DNA of 6,202 nt from an uncultured Ruminococcus sp. (GCF_946187255.1 NZ_CAMHRZ010000206.1:1-6202), one strand, 5' to 3'. Shown: positions 1-5,550, counted from the stretch's first letter. Translations and numbers: made by a program. The notes: generated from the sequence alone by a model not told the origin.

Positions 1-122
1 GCTGTGACCTTGCTGACTGCAGCTGTCACAAATGCGATCAGGACTGCCATGACTGCGAGAACACCGATCAGGATCCAGGTGATAGGTGATAGCTTTCTTT
101 GCTTTCGTTTCTTTGTAGCCAT
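1..122 (-). CDS. N-terminus of a membrane-anchored protein (partial, runs off the left edge)
   Basis: Forty codons are visible from an ATG at 122-120 and the frame is open to the window edge. The start is supported by an AAAGGAT-like ribosome site at about 131-137, roughly 8 nt upstream. The first ten residues are strongly basic (MATKKRKQRK). They are followed by one hydrophobic segment at about residues 16-35 (WILIGVLAVMAVLIAFVTAA). This is the pattern of a type II signal anchor or uncleaved signal peptide with the N-terminus inside the cell. The gene lies 59 bp downstream of the deaminase-like gene with no terminator hairpin between them, so co-transcription is likely. What follows the membrane segment is outside the window, so no function can be assigned. 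Confident as a gene, unknown as to product. Confidence 0.75.
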   Translation of the reverse strand, partial: MATKKRKQRKLSPITWILIGVLAVMAVLIAFVTAAVSKVT

Positions 123-169
123 ATTATCTAATCCTTTCTAAAAAAATTATTTGTAATATACTGCTTGAA

Positions 170-193
170 CTACTTGTTGAACTACTTGTTGAA
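170..193 (-). repeat. 12-bp tandem duplication carrying the stop codon of the deaminase-like gene
   Basis: Two exact copies of TTCAACAAGTAG (minus strand) lie at 193-182 and 181-170, followed by a partial third copy at 169-164. Each copy encodes Phe-Asn-Lys-stop in the frame of the upstream gene, so the last four codons, including the stop, have been duplicated. The second copy provides a back-up in-frame TAG at 172-170. This looks like replication slippage. Confidence 0.85.
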
Positions 194-883
194 CAGCTTT
201 TTCATCAGTGCGCTCTCTTCGGGTTCATCGCTGCCAATGTCCTTGCCGGCATTCTTCAATCCGCTGACTTTGTCTTTCAGCTTGCTGCCGCTGGACTTTT
301 TGGCACGCATCATTCCGCTGAGATATGCGCTGGCGTTGCCGCTGGTGTACATGGATGTCGTGCCGGAATTCTGCGGCTGGAAGGGCATACTTACATAGCC
401 TGACATCGGAGCCTGTCCGTACATACCGCTCTGAGGCTGTCCGCCGTACTGCATATTTCCGTACATCTGTCCTCCTGCGGGCATACCCTGATTGAATCCG
501 GGATTGACGTTCGTCTGAACAAGCTGTGCAAGAGGTATCATACGATCGGGCAGAACGACCTGGCAATTTGCATTCAGCGGTGCCTGGTTGATCATAAAGC
601 CTGCGCAGTTGCCGCAGGGGAGCATTGCCTGCATGGACATGACATTGATCAGCAGGAGATACTCCGCAAGGACTTCTCCGCCCTGCACCATGTGCTGCAT
701 CGCATCGATCTCAGCATGAACATTCACCTGCATACCGTTCTGCATTTGAAGATGATTGACGCCATAGAATACGCGCTGGGATGCCGCAAAGATCACGCAA
801 ACAGTATCATCCGGTGTACATTGACCGGTGTTCTGTTTTTGTATTGCTATGTCTTGAGCGACCTTAAACAATTTCTGATACAT
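182..883 (-). CDS. Cytidine-deaminase-fold protein with a Gly/Met/Gln-rich tail
   Basis: This 233-residue protein starts at the ATG 883-881, 7 nt after an AAGGAGGA ribosome site. Residues 1 to about 122 look like a single zinc-dependent deaminase domain. HAE at 56-58 would supply a zinc ligand and the catalytic Glu58, and PCGNC at 89-93 supplies Cys90 and Cys93, the PCxxC half of the site. The 31-residue gap between the motifs suits the family. YGVN at 40-43 resembles the G-x-N substrate loop of cytidine deaminases. However, the Glu two residues later is replaced by Leu, and the Arg-Gln usual after PCGxC is Ala-Gly, so free cytidine may not be the substrate. Residues about 125-190 are low-complexity (Gly, Met, Gln, Asn, Ser, Tyr, Pro), and about 191-233 form a charged Lys/Glu end. 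The tail is absent from ordinary 130-residue cytidine deaminases. The fold assignment is good; substrate and role are unknown. The product appears cytosolic, as no signal peptide is seen. Confidence 0.8.
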   Translation of the reverse strand: MYQKLFKVAQDIAIQKQNTGQCTPDDTVCVIFAASQRVFYGVNHLQMQNGMQVNVHAEIDAMQHMVQGGEVLAEYLLLINVMSMQAMLPCGNCAGFMINQAPLNANCQVVLPDRMIPLAQLVQTNVNPGFNQGMPAGGQMYGNMQYGGQPQSGMYGQAPMSGYVSMPFQPQNSGTTSMYTSGNASAYLSGMMRAKKSSGSKLKDKVSGLKNAGKDIGSDEPEESALMKKLFNK

Positions 884-890
884 TTACAAA

Positions 891-898
891 TCCTCCTT
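891..898 (-). promoter_or_regulatory. Strong ribosome binding site of the deaminase-like gene
   Basis: AAGGAGGA on the minus strand lies 7 nt upstream of the ATG at 883. It is a near-perfect match to the 16S anti-Shine-Dalgarno sequence and fixes the start of this gene. Confidence 0.9.
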
Positions 899-908
899 AT
901 ATCATATT

Positions 909-934
909 ATTATAGTAGTTCTTGGGATAAGAAC
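909..934 (-). promoter_or_regulatory. Inverted repeat next to a TATAAT box just upstream of the deaminase-like gene
   Basis: On the minus strand GTTCTTATCCCAAGAAC (934-918) is a perfect 6-bp inverted repeat with a 5-nt centre. It is followed four bases later by a TATAAT hexamer (914-909). The -35 candidates 16-18 bp upstream are poor (such as TCTGTT). It could be a weak proximal promoter with an operator in its spacer. It could also be a small hairpin in the leader of a transcript begun at 1103-1131, folding just ahead of the ribosome site. A second AAGAAC half-site lies at 982-987. Confidence 0.4.
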
Positions 935-1102
935 AGATGTCCTCACATTCGTTTTATGAGTTATCTTCACCATACTTCTTTAAGAACAACCAATATTATT
1001 CCAAGAAACTGCTTAGCAAAAACATAAAATTTATATCATGTAAAATACAGATACAGCTGTTTTCCATACTATTGTACACATCATCATGATTAGGTTTACT
1101 AT

Positions 1103-1131
1103 AGTATATCATTTTAAATATGTAACGTCAA
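1103..1131 (-). promoter_or_regulatory. Probable sigma-A promoter for the deaminase-like gene
   Basis: On the minus strand TTGACG (1131-1126), a 17-bp spacer and TATACT (1108-1103) match the consensus at 5 of 6 bases in each box. A TG one base upstream of the -10 box makes it an extended -10 promoter. Transcription would start near 1096 and run towards the gene at 883. The surrounding AT-richness raises the chance of fortuitous matches, but the spacing and extended -10 argue for a real site. Confidence 0.6.
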
Positions 1132-1162
1132 TAGTATATATCACAAACTTTAAACCAAATCC

Positions 1163-1177
1163 TGTGCATACTGCACA
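1163..1177. promoter_or_regulatory. Palindromic operator-like site upstream of the promoter
   Basis: TGTGCATACTGCACA is a perfect 6-bp inverted repeat around a 3-bp centre. It is centred about 74 bp upstream of the predicted transcription start near 1096, a position typical of activator sites. It has no T-tract, so it is not a terminator. The binding protein is unknown. Confidence 0.4.
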
Positions 1178-1320
1178 AATAAAGAACGATAATTAATATA
1201 TTTACTAAAAAGAAGTAAAATTAATCTCGATTAAAAGTTATTATCTGAAAATGCAAATACCATTATAAACCACTATATATAAATCATTACTTTGTCTATA
1301 GAAATACAATAATTTACGCT

Positions 1321-1463
1321 CAGACTTCGCCGCATTGATGATCATCCGTATGCGGATATGTGTTCCTCAGTCGCAGCAGGGAACTGTGACAGCACCCTCA
1401 TTTCGCAAAGCCCGAATGGCTGCACGACCCGAGTGTCCGACCCGAGTGTCCGACACTCGTGTC
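1321..1463. other. GC-richer block of short hairpins, no gene recognised
   Basis: Base composition changes sharply near 1320, from AT-rich to balanced. The block contains the palindrome ATGATCAT (1337-1344), a 5-bp hairpin ATCCG/CGGAT with a 4-nt loop (1344-1357), and a GGG/CCC plus CTG/CAG two-step hairpin (about 1378-1396). The 13-bp repeats at 1425-1463 form its right part. The minus strand also has a short open frame just to the left (34 codons from an ATG at about 1340), with no ribosome site. It may be a structured RNA, a small repeated element or the relic of one; no family is recognised. Confidence 0.4.
1425..1463. repeat. Three 13-bp tandem repeats, the last with an inverted core
   Basis: CGACCCGAGTGTC occurs exactly at 1425-1437 and again at 1438-1450. 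It is followed by CGACACTCGTGTC at 1451-1463, which keeps both ends but has the core turned round. As a result CGAGTGT (1443-1449) and ACACTCG (1453-1459) form a perfect 7-bp stem around CCG. A run of A follows on the plus strand. Confidence 0.75.
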
Positions 1464-1506
1464 AAAAAAAAGCAAACAAAAACCCCGCAAACGTTAAGTT
1501 TACGGG
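1464..1506 (-). terminator. Rho-independent terminator after the tRNA-like fragment
   Basis: On the minus strand CCCGTAAAC (1506-1498), loop TTAAC, then GTTTGCGGG (1492-1484) form a 9-bp stem. The single irregular pair is a G-U wobble in this orientation and a C-A mismatch in the other. G, five T, and after a short break eight more T (1471-1464) follow. This orientation ends transcripts coming from 1740. Confidence 0.8.
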
Positions 1507-1518
1507 CTTTTCCCTGTG

Positions 1519-1550
1519 TAGAGCCGGCAGTCGGACTCAAACCGACGGCC
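1519..1550 (-). tRNA. 3' fragment of a tRNA gene (T arm and acceptor end only)
   Basis: The minus strand reads, in order: GGCC (end of a variable loop), T stem GTCGG (1546-1542), T loop TTTGAGT, matching stem CCGAC (1534-1530), acceptor strand TGCCGGC (1529-1523), discriminator T and CTA. The lengths are exactly those of positions 49-76 of a tRNA. The T loop has T where C56 is nearly invariant, and the end is CTA rather than CCA. No anticodon arm, D arm or complementary 5' acceptor strand precedes it: upstream sequence at about 1556 turns AT-rich. A terminator follows within 15 bp, as after many tRNA genes. It is best read as a broken tRNA gene; the acceptor strand would suit a Thr-type tRNA, but that is a guess. 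Confidence 0.55.
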
Positions 1551-1588
1551 GAGGAGTAATTTTTAATTGGCGTAATAATTATTTATGG

Positions 1589-1723
1589 TCATTCGAGCAA
1601 TACCTTTGCCCGCTTGTGTATCTGTCCTTCAAGGAGTGTGAGCCGCTTGGCATCTGAATCCGGACAGTCTGCATAAAACCTCACTGTTTTTTCGCCGATG
1701 AGATCGTCACAGACCTTTGTGAT
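1589..1723 (-). pseudogene. 44-codon small gene with ATC at the expected start codon
   Basis: A perfect promoter (1747-1775) and a strong ribosome site AAGGAGAG (1736-1729) are followed five bases later by ATC (1723-1721). From there the frame stays open to TGA at 1591-1589. The predicted product is small and charged, begins ITKVCDDLIGEKTVRFYADC and ends with a helix-like Lys/Leu-rich segment (EGQIHKRAKVLLE). Its composition looks like real protein. There is no in-frame ATG. The frame is also open upstream to a TAA at 1750-1748, and an internal GTG at 1684-1682 lacks a ribosome site. Either ATG has mutated to ATC and the gene is dead, or it uses the very rare ATC start. I do not recognise the family. 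Confidence 0.45.
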
Positions 1724-1728
1724 GACTT

Positions 1729-1736
1729 CTCTCCTT
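1729..1736 (-). promoter_or_regulatory. Ribosome binding site pointing at a non-standard start codon
   Basis: AAGGAGAG on the minus strand lies 5 nt before an ATC codon at 1723. No ATG, GTG or TTG in that frame lies within normal distance, so the site marks where translation of the small frame at 1589-1723 once began, or still begins. Confidence 0.6.
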
Positions 1737-1746
1737 ACGGTTTCAT

Positions 1747-1775
1747 ATTATACCACATTGTATTCCTTTTGTCAA
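1747..1775 (-). promoter_or_regulatory. Perfect consensus sigma-A promoter
   Basis: The minus strand has TTGACA (1775-1770), exactly 17 bp, then TATAAT (1752-1747), with TGG before the -10 box forming an extended -10. All twelve core bases match. The expected start of transcription is near 1740, only a few bases before the ribosome site at 1736. It reads into the small frame, the tRNA fragment and the terminator at 1484-1506, giving a transcript of about 270 nt. Confidence 0.9.
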
Positions 1776-1825
1776 GCCCCTGTGCAGCACTTTTCTCACT
1801 TATTACGCGCTTTTTTCTGTCATTC

Positions 1826-2014
1826 CTATGCCACATTTTTACTATTAATACTCTTTAATTTATCAATAAATCGATAATATATCCCCACCCGCTGACAGGT
1901 CATCCCGCCGTCAGATTTTTCCTTGCGGGGAGTCTTGTACATCTTGCAGGAGTATGCTTCGTGATAGGTGCCGTCCTTGCGTTTTTCTGCGAGTATGTCA
2001 GTGCTTGAACGCAG
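1826..2014 (-). pseudogene. Decayed coding remnant, family not recognised
   Basis: A 62-codon open frame on the minus strand, from after TGA (2017-2015) to TAG (1828-1826), has protein-like composition. It includes the stretch LAEKRKDGTYHEAYSCKMY and a later CQRVGIYYRFIDKL. It has no ribosome site; the only in-frame ATGs are internal, and the frame upstream is broken by two close TGA codons (2017 and about 2041). It starts just past the terminator of the secretion operon and has no promoter of its own. It is probably the 3' end of a gene eroded by deletion and nonsense mutations. The loss of an intact start is clear; that it was once coding is inference. Confidence 0.35.
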
Positions 2015-2052
2015 TCAGAACGAGCCTTCTCCCTGACTTCAAAGATCATGAC

Positions 2053-2087
2053 AAAAAAGGCTGCGCAGCTTATGCTGCACAGCCTTT
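2053..2087 (-). terminator. Strong rho-independent terminator of the secretion operon
   Basis: On the minus strand AAAGGCTGTGCAGC (2087-2074) and GCTGCGCAGCCTTT (2069-2056) pair over 14 positions with one G-U wobble and an ATAA loop. The stem runs into TTTTTT (2058-2053). The wobble becomes a mismatch on the plus strand, so the element is built for leftward transcription. It lies about 90 bp past the stop of the adaptor gene. Confidence 0.92.
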
Positions 2088-2176
2088 GATCAGATGTCTG
2101 TATTCCTTTATCGCACTTGCCTTGGGAAACGACACATTTTCAAAATGGGTCCCTTAAATATGTTCCCACAGTAAGA

Positions 2177-3415
2177 CTATTTTTCTTTCAGACTATCCCC
2201 GAAGCCTTTCATTATCGGCGAGAGGAAATAATCCATGACAGTGCGCCTGCCTGTCTTGATCTCCACCGTTCCGCTGAGACCCGGGCGTATGTCTATGCCA
2301 TTGTCGTCTGTCAGCTTGATCTTAACCAGATATACGCTCCCCATCTGTTCGCTGTTGAATGAGGTGGGGCTTATATATACGACCTTGCCCTTGACTGTGC
2401 CGAACTTATTGTAGGGATATGCTTCCAGCTTTATCTCCGTTTCCGTGCCCTCATGAACGTCTGCTATATCCATATTCTTGACATAACAGAACATCTGCAC
2501 CTCCTCATCGGCGGGTATCAGCGTAGCAAGCTCCTGAGAGGCTGTTACGGGATCGCCGCTGTTCAGCGTCTGTACGGTGCCGATATATCCGTTGCAGGGG
2601 GCTGTGATCTTCTGTGCGTTTTTGGAGAACTCGTACTTGTCCAGCTGGGAGTTGATATCATTCAGCTGGGCTTTGGTCTCCACCAGCTTCTGCCTGACCT
2701 GTTCATCGAACTGCGTTTCCAGTGTGCTTATCTGTAAGTCCAGCTTTTCAAGCTGAAGGTCGTACTGCTGTATAGCTACCTCCTGTGCCTGCGCCAGCAG
2801 TTCCTTTTCTTCCAGTCGGTATTCGTCGGCTTCAAGCCGGGCTATCTGCTTGTTGAGTTCCGCTGATGCCTTGTCCTTTTTGAGATCTTCGATATTGCTG
2901 TTTATATTATCGCGGGAGGTCGTCAGCGAGCTTATCTCCACAAGGAAATCCGCGTCATACTTTGATGTATCTATGACCGCGTCTTCGTCTTCGGTGAGCA
3001 GGGTATCGTATACTTCTATCCTGTCCTCACACAGCTTCTGCTTCTCTTTCAGCCCGTCGATGTCTATGTCCAGCGCTTCTGTATCGAGCTCGTAGAGCAG
3101 TTCGCCCTTTTTAACGAACATACCCTCTTTTGCGTTGACAGTCTTGATCATGCCGGTCGCATTGGATCTTATCTGCCCTACATTGCCCTTTGGCTGAAGG
3201 CTGCCCGATGCAGTAATGACCACATCTACCTTTGATAAGCAAGCCCAGATTATCGCCGCCGCGAACAAAGTGAATATACTGAATATTATCACCGTGCCCG
3301 CCTTGTGTGCGGGGCGCTCGATGATCTCCAGCAGTGAGGGCATGAAATCGTATTTAAGCTCTCTGTCTCTGGTCTTGCTGTGTTTCAGCACATATTCAGT
3401 CAGCTTATTATTCAT
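2177..3415 (-). CDS. HlyD-family type I secretion adaptor (membrane-fusion protein)
   Basis: This 412-residue protein bridges the ABC exporter to the cell exterior in type I secretion. It has a cytosolic N-terminus of about 39 residues and one membrane segment at about 40-60 (GTVIIFSIFTLFAAAIIWACL). A first half-lipoyl motif lies at about 81-110, a long Leu/Glu/Lys/Gln coiled coil at about 120-265, and the second half-lipoyl motif at about 270-301. A beta-barrel region follows at about 304-387. The last residues (YFLSPIMKGFGDSLKEK) resemble the conserved HlyD C-terminus. I chose the ATG at 3415-3413 because GAGAGG lies 8 nt upstream. A GTG nine bases earlier (3424) has its ribosome site directly abutting it and would add three residues. 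The gene overlaps the end of the ABC gene by 8 nt, indicating translational coupling, and the operon terminator follows. No TolC-like gene is visible; in a Gram-positive cell the coiled coil would extend into the wall. Confidence 0.93.
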   Translation of the reverse strand: MNNKLTEYVLKHSKTRDRELKYDFMPSLLEIIERPAHKAGTVIIFSIFTLFAAAIIWACLSKVDVVITASGSLQPKGNVGQIRSNATGMIKTVNAKEGMFVKKGELLYELDTEALDIDIDGLKEKQKLCEDRIEVYDTLLTEDEDAVIDTSKYDADFLVEISSLTTSRDNINSNIEDLKKDKASAELNKQIARLEADEYRLEEKELLAQAQEVAIQQYDLQLEKLDLQISTLETQFDEQVRQKLVETKAQLNDINSQLDKYEFSKNAQKITAPCNGYIGTVQTLNSGDPVTASQELATLIPADEEVQMFCYVKNMDIADVHEGTETEIKLEAYPYNKFGTVKGKVVYISPTSFNSEQMGSVYLVKIKLTDDNGIDIRPGLSGTVEIKTGRRTVMDYFLSPIMKGFGDSLKEK

Positions 3416-5534
3416 CGACCTCACCTCTCTTCTGCTGATCGTAAAGATGCCTGTAAAGTCCGCCCTGTTTCATCAGAGCATCGTGGGTGTCATATTCCGC
3501 CAGGCTGCCTCTGTCTATGACCATTATCTTATGGGCATCTTTAAGGGTGGAGAGCCTGTGGGCTATGATAAGCACTGTCCTGCCCTTGCAAATATCTTTC
3601 AGATTGTTCTGTATAAGGCTCTCGGACTCGTAATCAAGTGCGGAAGTCGCTTCATCGAAGATAAGTATCTTGGGGTCTGCGAGTATCGCCCTTGCGATGG
3701 CTATGCGCTGCTTCTGTCCGCCCGAAAGACCTACGCCCTTTTCACCGATGACGGTATCATACCCGTTGGGCAGCTCCATGATGAAGTTGTGTGCGCCCGC
3801 TATGGTGGCGCATTCGACTATCCTGTCAAAGGATGCGGTAGGGTAGTGTATGGCGATATTCTCTGCAACAGTTCCGTTGAACATGAAGTTCTCCTGCAAT
3901 ACCACACCGATCTGTTTTCTCAGCTGAGCGGGGTCTGCCATAGAGATATCCATGCCGTCTATGGTTATCTTGCCGCCCTCAGGTATATAGAGTCTTTGCA
4001 CCAGCTTGGATATGGTGCTTTTTCCTGAGCCGCTCCTTCCGACTATACCTACTATTGTACCCGCTTCAATATCGAAGCTCATGCCCTTGATGACCTCGCC
4101 GCCGCGTGGGTCGTATCTGAACCTTACATGATCGAAGTTGATCTTTCCTTTTACAGCGGGCAGCGATCTGCTGTTGCCGAGCACGGGTTCAGTTGGTGAA
4201 TTGAATATATCTCCTATGCGCTTTACCGAGAGAGATGCTTGCTGGTATTCCTGCCAGAGCTGTACAAGACGGAGCACGGGTCCGCTGACCCTGCCCGACA
4301 GCATACGGAATGCCACCAGCTGACCCACCGTGAAATTACCGTCGATAACAGCTTTTGCGCCGAAATAGAGTATCAGCAGGTCGAATACTTTCTGTATGAA
4401 CTGACCTATTGACCCCGACGATGCAGACACCATTGAGGTCTTGTAGCTTGCTCTTACATAGTCCGATTGCAGGTCGCCCCACTTCTTCTCGAACTTCTTT
4501 TCCAGCACATAGGACTTTACCGTCTGTACGCCCGTTATCGCTTCCACAAGGAAGGACTGGGTATTGGCTCCTGTTTCAAACTTTTCGTCCAGGCGCTTTT
4601 TGAACATGGGTGTGACTATCGCGGAAAGCAGTGCATACACGGGTATCGAGCACAGCACTATGACAGTCAGCATCTTGCTGTACAGCAGCAGCACTACGAT
4701 ATAGACTATGATGAACACTATATCTATCATTGACGAAAGGGGAGTGCCTGTCAGAAAGCTCCGTATGCTGTCAAGCTCACGTACTCTTGCCACTGTTTCA
4801 CCAACTCTTCGGGATTCAAAGTATTTCAGCGGCAGAGAGAACAGGTGTGAGAACAGCTTGTGGCTCAGCATAACATCTATCCTGTTGGTGGTGTGGGTGA
4901 ACACATAGTTTTTCGCAAGGCTGAGTACCAGTTCGTGGATATAAACTATGGCTATACCTATCGATATAACATTCAGCGTGGATATGCTGCGGTGTACCAG
5001 CACCTTGTCCACCACTACCTGCGTCATGACCGGCGTGAGTATACCCATAAGCTGGACAACGAACACTGCCAGAAGTACCTGTATGAATTCTTTCTTGAAT
5101 TTGAGTATGGTGGGTATGAACCACTTGAAGCTGAATACAGCCTCTCTGTCTATGATGCCTTTCCTTGTCATGAGTATGGCTGTGCCGTCCCACATATCAC
5201 CAAGCTCCGCACGGCTGACTATATCCGTTTTCTTGCTTCCCGGCCGCATCAGCATGAACTCCTCGCCTTCGGAGCGGGCTATTATGAAGAACTCACCGTC
5301 CATGTCTTTTGCGATAATAGGTGATCTTACATCGCTGAGTTTAGCAGGTTTCAGCCTGCATATCTTCGCCCGGACCTTCAAAGCCTTTGCAGAAGTGACT
5401 ATATCCGTCTCTGAGGTCTTTTCACCGTTTTCAAGGACACTCAGGCTCTCTGCCTGCTCCTTTGTGACAGGTACACCCAGAAATTTCATAACTATAAGAA
5501 AGCAGACAAGTCCGCTGTCCTGTTGTTTTTCCAT
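3408..5534 (-). CDS. HlyB-like type I secretion ABC transporter with inactive C39-like domain
   Basis: This 708-residue half-transporter, the same size as HlyB, exports an unfolded protein in one step using ATP. Residues about 1-125 form a C39 peptidase-like domain. The catalytic Cys is replaced by Ser7 (QQDSG), the His by Phe82 (GEFFII) and the Asp by Arg97 (MRPG). It therefore cannot cleave leader peptides and probably acts as a substrate-binding domain, as known for HlyB. A six-helix transmembrane region spans about 140-430. The ATPase domain has Walker A GRSGSGKST (499-507), Q-loop Gln547, signature LSGGQ (603-607), Walker B ILIFDE (623-628), D-loop SALD and H-loop His659, all intact. The ATG at 5534 is chosen because AAGGAG lies 7 nt before it. 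An upstream in-frame ATG (5591) sits in a hairpin without a ribosome site. The gene follows the RTX gene and overlaps the adaptor gene. Confidence 0.95.
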   Translation of the reverse strand: MEKQQDSGLVCFLIVMKFLGVPVTKEQAESLSVLENGEKTSETDIVTSAKALKVRAKICRLKPAKLSDVRSPIIAKDMDGEFFIIARSEGEEFMLMRPGSKKTDIVSRAELGDMWDGTAILMTRKGIIDREAVFSFKWFIPTILKFKKEFIQVLLAVFVVQLMGILTPVMTQVVVDKVLVHRSISTLNVISIGIAIVYIHELVLSLAKNYVFTHTTNRIDVMLSHKLFSHLFSLPLKYFESRRVGETVARVRELDSIRSFLTGTPLSSMIDIVFIIVYIVVLLLYSKMLTVIVLCSIPVYALLSAIVTPMFKKRLDEKFETGANTQSFLVEAITGVQTVKSYVLEKKFEKKWGDLQSDYVRASYKTSMVSASSGSIGQFIQKVFDLLILYFGAKAVIDGNFTVGQLVAFRMLSGRVSGPVLRLVQLWQEYQQASLSVKRIGDIFNSPTEPVLGNSRSLPAVKGKINFDHVRFRYDPRGGEVIKGMSFDIEAGTIVGIVGRSGSGKSTISKLVQRLYIPEGGKITIDGMDISMADPAQLRKQIGVVLQENFMFNGTVAENIAIHYPTASFDRIVECATIAGAHNFIMELPNGYDTVIGEKGVGLSGGQKQRIAIARAILADPKILIFDEATSALDYESESLIQNNLKDICKGRTVLIIAHRLSTLKDAHKIMVIDRGSLAEYDTHDALMKQGGLYRHLYDQQKRGEVDE

Positions 5535-5541
5535 ATAAAAA

Positions 5542-5547
5542 CTCCTT
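5542..5547 (-). promoter_or_regulatory. Ribosome binding site that sets the start of the ABC transporter
   Basis: AAGGAG on the minus strand lies 7 nt before the ATG at 5534. It rules out the longer frame starting at 5591, which would add 19 residues encoded largely by the intergenic hairpin. The site lies just outside the base of that hairpin (5551-5592). Confidence 0.88.
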
Positions 5548-5550
5548 ATA

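Larger units (their letters stand above)
884..1320. other. AT-rich intergenic region holding the control region of the deaminase-like gene
   Basis: No coding frame here has a ribosome site or a recognisable product on either strand. The stretch is much richer in A and T than its surroundings. It contains a good minus-strand promoter (1103-1131), a palindrome upstream of it (1163-1177), and an inverted repeat near the gene (918-934). From the promoter to the ATG the untranslated leader would be about 210 nt, long enough for a regulatory RNA, but I recognise no riboswitch class in it. Confidence 0.6.

Noticed and set aside
225..1027. Extra frames on both strands across the deaminase-like gene and its leader
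   Set aside because: They overlap the deaminase-like gene, which has the zinc motifs and a strong ribosome site, and they show no protein-like features of their own.
1425..1463. A CRISPR array
   Set aside because: The 13-bp repeats are contiguous without spacers and there are only three, one of them rearranged.
1335..1657. Plus-strand frames of 74 and 99 codons
   Set aside because: They run through the 13-bp repeats, the terminator stem and the antisense of the tRNA fragment, giving the typical false peptide from translated tRNA sequence. No ribosome site is present.
1484..1740. A tmRNA-like molecule (open frame followed by a tRNA-like 3' end)
   Set aside because: No 5' sequence able to pair with the TGCCGGC acceptor strand is found after the promoter. 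There is no tag-like resume codon and Ala-rich tag, and the T loop is degenerate.
2135..2147. CATTTTCAAAATG palindrome after the adaptor gene
   Set aside because: It is short and AT-rich, without a T-tract, and lies between the gene and a much better terminator; chance is a sufficient explanation.
3413..3424. GTG at 3424 as the start of the HlyD-like gene
   Set aside because: It has no spacer to its ribosome site, whereas the ATG at 3415 has GAGAGG at a proper distance. The difference is only three residues.
3216..4028. Plus-strand open frame of 270 codons
   Set aside because: It is antisense to the ABC transporter and adaptor genes, whose minus-strand domains are complete and unmistakable. 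It has no ribosome site or recognisable domain.
4860..5538. Two long plus-strand frames (154 and 196 codons)
   Set aside because: They are shadows of the ABC transporter gene on the other strand.
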